A stretch of 25,782 nt of DNA, taken from Christensenella sp. UBA5327 (GTDB lineage Bacteria > Bacillota > Clostridia > Christensenellales > Aristaeellaceae). This document shows positions 13,106 through 20,274 of this stretch, one piece after another. The translations under genes were made by a program, and so were the position numbers. Location of the stretch: assembly GCA_002411105.1 (NCBI GenBank), contig DHQX01000020.1:66175-91956 (forward strand), given 5' to 3'. The notes under the pieces are model-generated. The model did not search any database. It worked only from the letters and a program-made list of their open reading frames with translations, and was not told the origin of the DNA. Positions within the stretch are counted from its first letter, which is position 1, and every line of letters starts with the position of its first letter.

Positions 13106-14434
13106 ATGGCGCTGATTGATATTATCAACCACAAAAAACTCGGGAAGCAGCTGAGCACCGGGGAGCTTCAGGAATTTGCCGCGGCAGCGGCTGACCCGGC
13201 GTCGGCTGACTATCAGCTGGCGGCTCTCTTGATGGCCATCCGCCTAAACGGCATGGACGAAAGGGAAACGGCGGAGCTCACCCTGGCCATGGCCCAGACC
13301 GGGGACATGCTAAAGCCTGATGTGGGCGGCATTGCCGTGGACAAGCACTCAACCGGCGGGGTGGGGGACACCACCACGCTGGTTTTGGGGCCGCTGGTGG
13401 CCGCCTGCGGGGGCAAGGTGCTGAAGATGTCGGGCCGGGGCCTGGGGCACACCGGGGGCACGATTGATAAACTGGAGAGCATTCCGGGGTTTAAAACCGA
13501 GCTGCCGGAGGAGGATTTTCTGCGCATCACCCGGGAAATCGGCTGCTGCGTGGTGGGGCAGACCGGGGAGCTGGCCCCGGCTGATAAGAGGATGTATGCG
13601 CTCAGGGATGTGACCGGCACGGTGGACTCGGTGCCGCTGATCGCCTCCTCCATCATGTCAAAGAAGCTGGCCGGCGGGGCGGATGCGATTGTGCTGGACG
13701 TGAAGTGCGGCACTGGCGCTTTGATGAAAACGCTGGAGGAAAGCAGGCACCTGGCCAGGGCGATGGTGGATATCGGCAGGCGCAACGGCAGGCGCCTGGC
13801 GGCGCTCATCACCCGGATGGATGAGCCCCTGGGTAGCCACGTGGGCAATGCCCTGGAGGTGAAGGAGGCCATTGAGGTGCTCTCTGGCCGCACCGGGGGG
13901 CCGCTGCTTGAGGTGGCGCTGGCGCTGGGGGCGCAGATGCTGGTGCTTTCCTCCCTGGCGGAGGACACCGACAAGGCCACGGGGATGCTGAAAACTGCCC
14001 TGGATGAGGGCCGGGGGCTGGAGAAGCTGGCCCAGATGATAAAAGCCCAGGGCGGGGATGCCCGGGTGTGCGCGGACACGGGGTTGCTTCCCCAGGCCAG
14101 GCACCAAAAGGAAGTGATAGCCCCGGCATCCGGCTACCTTTTCGCCATGGACACCCAGCAGGCTGGCCAGGCGGCGCAGATGCTGGGGGCAGGCCGCAGA
14201 GAAAAAGAGGATGTGATCGATCCGGCAGTCGGGTACATTATGCTTAAGCGCTTGGGCTGCCATGTGGAAAAGGGAGAGGCGCTGGCGCTGATGCACTTCA
14301 ACGATCATCAGCTGGCCCAGCAGGCGGAGGCGATGCTTTTGTCCGCCCTCACCCTTGCCCCTGAAAAACCAAAGCCCGCGCCCTGGCTCCTGGCCAGAAT
14401 AGGCCAGGACGGAAAGGAAACATCCATCCAATGA
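13106..14434 (+). CDS. pdp: Pyrimidine-nucleoside (thymidine) phosphorylase
   Basis: This 442-residue enzyme cleaves thymidine, uridine or deoxyuridine with phosphate, giving the base and (deoxy)ribose-1-phosphate for nucleoside salvage. The family signature 'SGRGLGHTGGTIDKLE' starts at residue 109; 'KHSTGGVGDTTTL' (phosphate/pyrimidine binding) precedes it, 'VLDVKCGTGALMKT' lies in the centre, and the C-terminal PYNP domain ('ASGYLFAMD ... VGYIMLKRLGCHVEKGEALALMH') is complete. Firmicutes usually carry the broad-specificity Pdp rather than DeoA. The ATG at 13106 follows GGAGGGG. Its stop overlaps the thioredoxin-like start by 4 bases, an unusual partner, since no other deoxyribose-catabolism gene (deoC, deoB, cdd) is nearby. 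Confidence 0.96.
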   Translation: MALIDIINHKKLGKQLSTGELQEFAAAAADPASADYQLAALLMAIRLNGMDERETAELTLAMAQTGDMLKPDVGGIAVDKHSTGGVGDTTTLVLGPLVAACGGKVLKMSGRGLGHTGGTIDKLESIPGFKTELPEEDFLRITREIGCCVVGQTGELAPADKRMYALRDVTGTVDSVPLIASSIMSKKLAGGADAIVLDVKCGTGALMKTLEESRHLARAMVDIGRRNGRRLAALITRMDEPLGSHVGNALEVKEAIEVLSGRTGGPLLEVALALGAQMLVLSSLAEDTDKATGMLKTALDEGRGLEKLAQMIKAQGGDARVCADTGLLPQARHQKEVIAPASGYLFAMDTQQAGQAAQMLGAGRREKEDVIDPAVGYIMLKRLGCHVEKGEALALMHFNDHQLAQQAEAMLLSALTLAPEKPKPAPWLLARIGQDGKETSIQ

Positions 14435-15075
14435 AAAACAATGTGCGCCGCTATTCCCTGTTGAGCCTTTTGATGGCCCTGCTTTTGGCCCTGAGCCCCG
14501 TGGCCGCGCTGGCACAGGCCACGCAGGCCACGCAGGTCGCCCCGGAGCCCACGCCTGATAGCGCTGAGGCGCCGATGAATTTCTTCGCCCAGCTAAAGCT
14601 TCACGACATCTACGGCAAGCCCTTTGACACCTCGGTGTTTGATGGCAAGCCCGCCTTCATCAACATCTGGGCCACCTGGTGCGGCCCCTGCGTGAGTGAG
14701 ATGCCCCACCTGGATGAGCTGGCGCGCGAATACGCCGATAAGATCACCATCATCGGCCTGCATTCAGAGGGCATGACGGTGAAGGACCAGGAGCTGGTGC
14801 TCAACGAGGAGAAGAACGAGGCCGCCCTGGCGCTGGCGGAAAAACTGGGCCTCTCTTTCCCCCTGCTCAACCCCGACGCAAACCTCTTTGTGCTGATGAA
14901 TGACCCCAGCTACGGCCTGCAGGTGCAGGTGCTGCCCACCACCTGGTTGGTGGATGAAAACGGCAGCATCAAAAGCGTGGTGCCCAGCGCCAATGACAAG
15001 GAGGGCTGGCAGAAGATCATCGACGGATTCCTGAAATATCTGGAGGAGGAAAAGGTTGGGAAAACGGAAGGCTGA
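14431..15075 (+). CDS. Secreted TlpA/ResA-like thiol-disulfide oxidoreductase
   Basis: This 214-residue protein has a signal peptide (ending near LAQA), a Pro/Thr-rich linker with 'PEPTPDS', and a thioredoxin fold with active site WCGPC (83-87) and a cis-Pro segment 'VLPTTWLVDENG'. There is no lipobox, so it is either released or held by an uncleaved signal. TlpA/ResA proteins reduce extracytoplasmic disulfides, for example for cytochrome c maturation or repair. Its start overlaps the phosphorylase stop (ATGA), and its end overlaps the CxxC mini-protein. With the following Fe-S membrane protein it forms a redox module. Confidence 0.92.
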   Translation: MKNNVRRYSLLSLLMALLLALSPVAALAQATQATQVAPEPTPDSAEAPMNFFAQLKLHDIYGKPFDTSVFDGKPAFINIWATWCGPCVSEMPHLDELAREYADKITIIGLHSEGMTVKDQELVLNEEKNEAALALAEKLGLSFPLLNPDANLFVLMNDPSYGLQVQVLPTTWLVDENGSIKSVVPSANDKEGWQKIIDGFLKYLEEEKVGKTEG

Positions 15076-15202
15076 CCTGCTGTGGCTGCCTCTCTCCGCT
15101 CTGGGCGCCGCGCTGATGGTGCTGGGCGCCCTGCGGGGTGAGGTGGCCGTGGTGTTGAACAAGGCCATCAAAATCTGCCTGGAGTGCATCGGCATTGGCT
15201 AA
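15056..15202 (+). CDS. CD1871A-like CxxC mini-protein
   Basis: This 48-residue protein starts at TTG 15056 (MGKRKADLLWLPLSALG...), right after GGAGGAGGAAAAGG. One membrane helix (about residues 9-27) is followed by the strongly conserved 'RGEVAVVLNKAIKICLECIGIG', ending at the stop; C41 and C44 form a CxxC pair. I recognise this C-terminus as that of the CD1871A family of CxxC-containing mini-proteins found in Clostridia beside 4Fe-4S membrane proteins. It overlaps the thioredoxin gene by 20 bases and the next gene by 8. It probably carries electrons or disulfides between the two partners. Confidence 0.85.
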   Translation: MGKRKADLLWLPLSALGAALMVLGALRGEVAVVLNKAIKICLECIGIG

Positions 15203-16190
15203 GCGGGTGAAAACCGAGCGCGTGCGGGGGCGGCTGGCCATCCAGCTGTTTTTCGCGGCGCTCACCAACTCCTACGTGACGGGCTTTGCGGCGGGCAAGA
15301 TCTATCAGGGCAACCTGAAGCAGCTGTGCCACCCGGGGCTCAACTGCTACTCCTGCCCGGGGGCGGTGTTATCCTGCCCCATTGGCGCTTTGCAGGCGGT
15401 GATCGGCAGCCGGAGCTTCAACCTGTCGCTGTATGTGTTTGGCTTTATGCTGGTGGTTGGCGCCACCCTGGGGCGGATGGTGTGCGGGTTTCTGTGCCCC
15501 TTCGGGCTGATACAGGAGCTGCTCCACAAAATTCCTTTCCCCAAAAAGTGGAAGGCCTTCCGGGGGGACTGGCCGCTGAGGAAGTTGAAATATGTGCTGC
15601 TGGCGGTGTTTGTGATTGCCCTGCCCTTGCTGCTGGTGAACCCGGCCGGGGAATCCAGCCCCTATTTTTGCAAGCTGGTGTGCCCGGCGGGAGCGCTGGA
15701 GGGCGCGGTGCCCCTGGTGGTGTTCCCGCCCACCGCGGCGGGGGCCGCCACGCTCCCCGGCGGGCTGACGCTGGATTTGCCCGGGGGCGCGCCCAAGGTG
15801 GAGCTGATTGACCCGGGCAGCGCCACGCGCTATGAGACGGGAACCTTGTTCTATTGGAAGATTTCGCTGATGCTGTTCGTTGTATTGGTATCGGTGGTGA
15901 TCTACCGGCCCTTTTGCAAGTACCTCTGCCCGCTGGGGGCGGTGTATGGGGCGCTTAACCCCGTGGCGCTGTACCGGCTGCGCTTTAGCGAGGACACCTG
16001 CATCCGCTGCGGCGCCTGTGCCAGGGCCTGCGGCATGGCCCTTGACCCCACCAGGCAATTGAACCACCCTGAGTGTGTGCGCTGCGGTGACTGCGTGAAC
16101 GCCTGCCCTGTGGACGCCCTGTCCATGGGCTTTGGAAATGGAAAGAAGGGGGAAGCCTTAAGCGCCCCCCAAGGAGGAAGACAACCATGA
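15195..16190 (+). CDS. NapH/YccM-like 4Fe-4S polyferredoxin membrane protein
   Basis: This 331-residue integral membrane protein carries C-terminal 2x[4Fe-4S] ferredoxin motifs: Cys 269, 272, 275, 279 ('CIRCGACARAC') and 294, 297, 300, 304 ('CVRCGDCVNACPV'). Membrane-edge CxxxCP motifs typical of NapH-type proteins occur at 97/101 ('CGFLCPFG'), 159/163 ('CKLVCPAG') and 241/245 ('CKYLCPLG'), and near the N-terminus is 'LNCYSCPGAVLSCPIG'. It would move electrons from the cytoplasm across the membrane. The start is probably TTG 15195 (overlapping the CxxC gene by 8); GTG 15207 is possible. No FMN-binding partner gene is present; the thioredoxin and mini-protein are the likely acceptors. The insert at about 165-215 is unusually Pro/Gly-rich. 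Confidence 0.9.
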   Translation: MAKRVKTERVRGRLAIQLFFAALTNSYVTGFAAGKIYQGNLKQLCHPGLNCYSCPGAVLSCPIGALQAVIGSRSFNLSLYVFGFMLVVGATLGRMVCGFLCPFGLIQELLHKIPFPKKWKAFRGDWPLRKLKYVLLAVFVIALPLLLVNPAGESSPYFCKLVCPAGALEGAVPLVVFPPTAAGAATLPGGLTLDLPGGAPKVELIDPGSATRYETGTLFYWKISLMLFVVLVSVVIYRPFCKYLCPLGAVYGALNPVALYRLRFSEDTCIRCGACARACGMALDPTRQLNHPECVRCGDCVNACPVDALSMGFGNGKKGEALSAPQGGRQP

Positions 16191-17335
16191 AACGCCTGAT
16201 TGCCCTGTTGATGGCGGTGCTGATGCTCTCCGGCACCCTGGCCCTGGCGCAGGAGGACGCGCCCGGCCCCCTCACCCTGACTGAGATTGAGCAGTTCAAC
16301 CAGGCCATCCTGGCCCGGGCGGCGGCGGACGAGCCCACGGTGCGCCCGCTTGGGGATGGCTTTATCGCCATGGGCAAGGGCTATGAGCTGACGCTATCCA
16401 GCGAGGACATCAGCGAGGACTCCGTGGTGCTGGGCGCCGCCATCACCCTGGAGGGAAGCGGCCAGAAGGATCTGGCGGACCCCCGGGGCCTGGCGATTGA
16501 CGCCACAGCAGAGGAGCTGATGGCCAAATACCCCAATGACAACCCCTACCTGGCCGGGAGCCCGGACGGGGCGGTGCTGTACATCGCGGGGGAGCTGCCC
16601 GCTGCGGTCTACACCGGCTTTGTGGTGCGGGATGGCCAGGCGATCAGCCTCATTGAGTACAACGTCTACCACCAGGTGGACGGCGGCGTGGCCCGGGCGG
16701 GGCTGCAGTACACCATTGCCGAGGGCAAGGTGCGGGCCATCCGCTCCTTTATCACCCAGGAAGCCTTGAGCCAGGTGGAGGCCCAGCAGGCCATCACCCG
16801 GCTTTCCGAGCTGCAGGAGGAGAACAGCGTGGTCTCCAACGCCGGCGCCCCTGGCACCCCGCTTGAGCGGGAGGACATGGAGATCGGCAGCCTGGACTTT
16901 TTTGACCTGACGCCGGAAGCCGCCAAGGCCGCCCTGGGCGAGCCTGAGAGCGAGGGCAAGGCGGCGAGCGCCCAGGGCGAGCTGCTCACCCTGCAGTGGC
17001 CGGGGGTGGAGGCGGTGTTCAGCCTGGACAAGGACGGCAAGCTGCTCAAGGCCGAGCGCGTGACGGTGAACGAAGGCGCGCTCACCGGCCCCCGGGGCCT
17101 GCGGTTGGGGAACCCCCTGGCCCAGGCGATCAGCCTGTTTGCCCACGGGAGCGAGCTGCCCGAGGAGGGCGGTTTCCTCTACGGCAAGGATCAGACCGCC
17201 CCCTACGGCAGCCTGGTGGTGGGGAGCGAATACACAACGCTCTACTACGTGATCGACTCCCCCAATGGCAACGCCGGCCTCATCCTCACCTTCATGGAGG
17301 ACCGGCTGGTCAGCATGTCCATGACCTATCTGTAA
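16187..17335 (+). CDS. Secreted protein with two homologous repeats, unknown function
   Basis: This 382-residue protein has a signal peptide (MKRLIALLMAVLMLSGTLALAQE), no lipobox and no membrane helix. Two related modules are visible: about 97-189 ('DPRGLAIDATAEELMAKYP...') and about 300-382 ('GPRGLRLGNPLAQAISLFA...'). Each begins with Pro-Arg-Gly-Leu, has a 'G..lY' strand, and ends in a beta-rich stretch. The middle segment ('DLTPEAAKAALGEPES... LQWPGVEAVFSLDKDGKL') resembles beta-propeller-inhibitor-like (SmpA/BamE-like) Gly-x-Pro modules of clostridial lipoproteins, but I cannot name a family. AAGGAGG precedes the ATG, which overlaps the Fe-S gene stop by 4 bases, so it is co-translated with the redox module and may be its substrate or an accessory. 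Confidence 0.8.
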   Translation: MKRLIALLMAVLMLSGTLALAQEDAPGPLTLTEIEQFNQAILARAAADEPTVRPLGDGFIAMGKGYELTLSSEDISEDSVVLGAAITLEGSGQKDLADPRGLAIDATAEELMAKYPNDNPYLAGSPDGAVLYIAGELPAAVYTGFVVRDGQAISLIEYNVYHQVDGGVARAGLQYTIAEGKVRAIRSFITQEALSQVEAQQAITRLSELQEENSVVSNAGAPGTPLEREDMEIGSLDFFDLTPEAAKAALGEPESEGKAASAQGELLTLQWPGVEAVFSLDKDGKLLKAERVTVNEGALTGPRGLRLGNPLAQAISLFAHGSELPEEGGFLYGKDQTAPYGSLVVGSEYTTLYYVIDSPNGNAGLILTFMEDRLVSMSMTYL

Positions 17336-17377
17336 GACCAAGCGCAATCTTTCACGCTGTGATGAGCCGGTCTTTTT
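17334..17377 (+). terminator. Possible terminator after the redox operon
   Basis: AAGACC (17334-17339) can pair with GGTCTT (17369-17374), with an inner AGCG/CGCT stem, followed by TTTTT. The loop is long and the stem interrupted, so termination may be partial. The left arm overlaps the stop codon of the preceding gene. Confidence 0.4.
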
Positions 17378-17454
17378 GCGCCTGCGCTTGTGGATGCCAG
17401 GCGCTGTATGCGGAGTATCAGGATGAGCACAGTGACAATCGTTGAGGTAAGCAA

Positions 17455-20274
17455 ATGAAAATCGACCTGTCCTGCCCGGTGGAGCTGTGGCACTTCAGGA
17501 TGCCCACGGCGGCGTACCCTGTGGTCAGCCTCCACATGTTCAACCTCTCCGAGAAGGCCGTTGTGTCCATTCAGGCGGCCTTTTTGAGCTTTGATGAGGA
17601 GGGGGAGCAGACCCAGCGCCAGGTGGAGCGGGTGCAGGGGCTCCAGGGCGACCCGCGCAGCGCCTTTGAGGTGCTGGTGGCGGTGGAGGATGGGGAGAAG
17701 GCAGCCAGCCTGGACTTCATCATCGAGAAGGTGTGGTTTGAGGATGGCACCGTGTGGCGGCGGGGCGCGGGGGAGATGAGCGAATACCAGGACAACCGCC
17801 TGGCCCCCTCCCGGCAGCTGGATGTGCTCAAGCAGTTGGCGGGGGAGGACGCCCTGGGCTACCCCAGTGACCAGGGGGCGGTGTGGGTGTGCGTGTGCGG
17901 CCGGCCCAACGCCGCGGGCGCCTCGGAGTGCCTGCGCTGCGGGCGGGAGAAGCACGCCCAGTTCACCAAGTTCAACAAGGCGGCCATCGAAACGGTGATC
18001 TTCCGCCTGGACAGCGAGATGGAGGAAAAGGCCCGGGCTGCCCGGGAAGAGGCCGGGCGCATGCAGGAGGCCCGGGAGAAAAAGGAGCTCAAGCGCAAGC
18101 GGCGCCTGAAGCGCACGCTGGTCACCCTGGTGAGCCTGGTGATCCTGCTGGGCGCGGCCTACCTGGTGTATTTCCATGGCATCCCCGCCTATAACTACTA
18201 CCAGGCGGAGCAGGCCCTGCTGCAAAAGGACTATGACAAGGCCAAGGCCGCGTTTTTAAAGCTGGAGGACTACCGGGACGCGCCCAGCCAGGCGCTTGAG
18301 GCGGACTACCAGAAGGCGAATGACCTGGCGGCAACCGGCACCGTGACGGCGCTCAAGAGCGCTGAATCGCTGTACGCGGCGCTCCATGACTATCAGGACA
18401 GCGCCCGGCGCTTTAACCAGAGCAAATACACCCGGGCCGGGCTATTGGCGGACACCGCCAGCTTTGAGGAGGCGGCAGGGCTGTATGGGGAGCTGGGGGG
18501 CTATGAGGACAGCGCCCAGCGCCTCAGGCAGACCAATTACCGCTGGGCCCAGGCGCTGATGGACAACCTGGACTATCCGGCTGCCCGGGAGAAGCTGCTG
18601 GCCCTGGGGGACTACCAGGACGCCGCCCGGCTGGCGGAGGACTGCCTGTATCGGCCGGCCATCACCCACCTGGAAAAAAAGGAATACGCCCAGGCCGAGG
18701 CGCTGTTCAAGCAGCTGGCTGACAGCCCAAGCGCGCAGCTGAAACTCAAAGAGGTCTACTACGGCTGGGGGGACCGGCTGTTTGAAGCCGGGGATTATGA
18801 CCAGGCGGCGGAGAAATTCCTGCTGGCGGGGGACTATCTGGATGCTTTCAGGCGGGCCTCCGAATGCCTGTATGAGCCGGGAATTGCCCTGCTCCAGCAG
18901 GGGAAATATGAGCAGGCCAAGGAGAAGTTTGACCAGATCCTGGCCTACCGGGACAGCGCCATCCTCTCCCAGGAGGCCTCCTACCGCCTGGGCCTTCAGG
19001 AGCAGGAGGCGGGCAGGTGGCTGAAAGCCAACGAATACTTCAAGCAGGCCCCTGACATCCCCGGAAGCGTGGAGGCGGTGAAGCAGAGCAGCTACAACCT
19101 GGCCCTGGCCGCCCAGGCGGAGGGCAGGCTCAAGGAAGCGGCCGACCTGTTCCTGGAGGCGGGGGACTATCAGGACGCGCCCGTCCTGGCGCCCAAGGCG
19201 CGGTATGAGCTGGGCATCGCCCTGGCCAACCAGCGGGACTACCAGGCGGCGGCCGAGGCCTTTGCGATGATTCCGAACTACCCCGGGACGGCGGAGGAAT
19301 TGAAGCGCGCCGAGTATAATCGGGCGATCGCCCTGCTTGAGGTGGGCGAGCTGCAGGGGGCCATTGACCGCTTCGCCCAGCTGGGGGACTATGAGAAGAG
19401 CCTGGAGTATATGAAGCAGGCGCTGTACGCCCAGGCGCAGAAGCTGATGGAGGCGGGGGACCAGGCGGCCGCCATGCCGATCCTCAAGCGCCTGGGGGAC
19501 TACCAGGACGCGCAGACGCTGTGGCAGGAGGCGGTCTACCAGCAGGCGCTGGCCAAGCTCAATGACAGCGACCTGAAAGGCGCTGCGGAGCAGCTCCGGG
19601 AGATCCTGGGCTACAAAAACGCGCAGGAGCTGTATGAAGGCGCGGTCTACCAGCAGGCCCAGGCCATGGAGGCCGCGGGCGACCATGGTGGGGCCGCCCA
19701 GCTGTATGCCCTCATCCCCCAGCATGAGGACGCCGCCACCCGCCAGGAGGCCAGCTACGACGCCTACTATGAGGTGGCCTACGCCACTGCCACCCAGGGC
19801 ATGAAGGACAAGGACTACAAGGCGGTTATTGATGCGCTGTCCGGCCTTGACCGGCAGAACACCGGGGAGAAATACGCGGACATCGACAGCATGTACCAGG
19901 AGGCCAACTACCTCTACGCCAATGAGCTGTATAACGACAACCAGCCCTATGAGGCGCTGAAGTACTATCGCAACATCCCTGACTACAAGGACGCCGGCAC
20001 CAAGAAGCTGGACCGGGCCAGCTACCGGGTGCTGGGCACCTGGAAGACCGACCGGGGCGCGGTGTTCATCTTCCGGGATGACGGCACCTGCAGCATTGAG
20101 GGCAAGGAGATGTACTTCTTCGCCAAGAACTTCACCTTAAAGGCCGGGGACCGGCCGAATGAGCTGAATGTTGACTACCACATCGTGGACAGCCGGGAGC
20201 TTCGCATGACCCTCAGGCACACGCCCACAAAGAAGCTTTACAAGTTCACCAAGGTGGTTGAGGCGGCGCCGTGA
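17455..20274 (+). CDS. Zinc-ribbon, single-pass membrane, TPR-repeat protein
   Basis: This 939-residue protein has five parts: an unrecognised N-terminal beta-rich domain (1-135); a RanBP2-like zinc ribbon with Cys 146, 148, 159, 162 ('VCVCGRPN...CLRCG'); a Lys/Arg/Glu-rich helix; one membrane span (221-239); and about 15 TPR-like repeats (about 247-850), each with a 'Y..A..L...GDYxDA' phrase. The end (about 858-939: 'LGTWKTDRGAVFIFRDDGTC...') resembles a small lipocalin-like beta-barrel domain. By the positive-inside rule the zinc ribbon is cytoplasmic and the TPR array outside. The ATG at 17455 follows GAGGT. Its stop overlaps the acyltransferase start by 4 bases (GTGA). It may be a scaffold; function unknown. 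Confidence 0.88.
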   Translation: MKIDLSCPVELWHFRMPTAAYPVVSLHMFNLSEKAVVSIQAAFLSFDEEGEQTQRQVERVQGLQGDPRSAFEVLVAVEDGEKAASLDFIIEKVWFEDGTVWRRGAGEMSEYQDNRLAPSRQLDVLKQLAGEDALGYPSDQGAVWVCVCGRPNAAGASECLRCGREKHAQFTKFNKAAIETVIFRLDSEMEEKARAAREEAGRMQEAREKKELKRKRRLKRTLVTLVSLVILLGAAYLVYFHGIPAYNYYQAEQALLQKDYDKAKAAFLKLEDYRDAPSQALEADYQKANDLAATGTVTALKSAESLYAALHDYQDSARRFNQSKYTRAGLLADTASFEEAAGLYGELGGYEDSAQRLRQTNYRWAQALMDNLDYPAAREKLLALGDYQDAARLAEDCLYRPAITHLEKKEYAQAEALFKQLADSPSAQLKLKEVYYGWGDRLFEAGDYDQAAEKFLLAGDYLDAFRRASECLYEPGIALLQQGKYEQAKEKFDQILAYRDSAILSQEASYRLGLQEQEAGRWLKANEYFKQAPDIPGSVEAVKQSSYNLALAAQAEGRLKEAADLFLEAGDYQDAPVLAPKARYELGIALANQRDYQAAAEAFAMIPNYPGTAEELKRAEYNRAIALLEVGELQGAIDRFAQLGDYEKSLEYMKQALYAQAQKLMEAGDQAAAMPILKRLGDYQDAQTLWQEAVYQQALAKLNDSDLKGAAEQLREILGYKNAQELYEGAVYQQAQAMEAAGDHGGAAQLYALIPQHEDAATRQEASYDAYYEVAYATATQGMKDKDYKAVIDALSGLDRQNTGEKYADIDSMYQEANYLYANELYNDNQPYEALKYYRNIPDYKDAGTKKLDRASYRVLGTWKTDRGAVFIFRDDGTCSIEGKEMYFFAKNFTLKAGDRPNELNVDYHIVDSRELRMTLRHTPTKKLYKFTKVVEAAP

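Noticed and set aside
13213..14515. Several long minus-strand frames opposite pdp
   Set aside because: Overlap a certain enzyme gene; composition (Ser/Pro/Arg-rich) and lack of ribosome binding sites show them to be shadows.
18442..19725. 427-codon minus-strand frame opposite the TPR gene
   Set aside because: Leu/Gln/Arg-rich mirror of the TPR repeats with no start signal; shadow frame.
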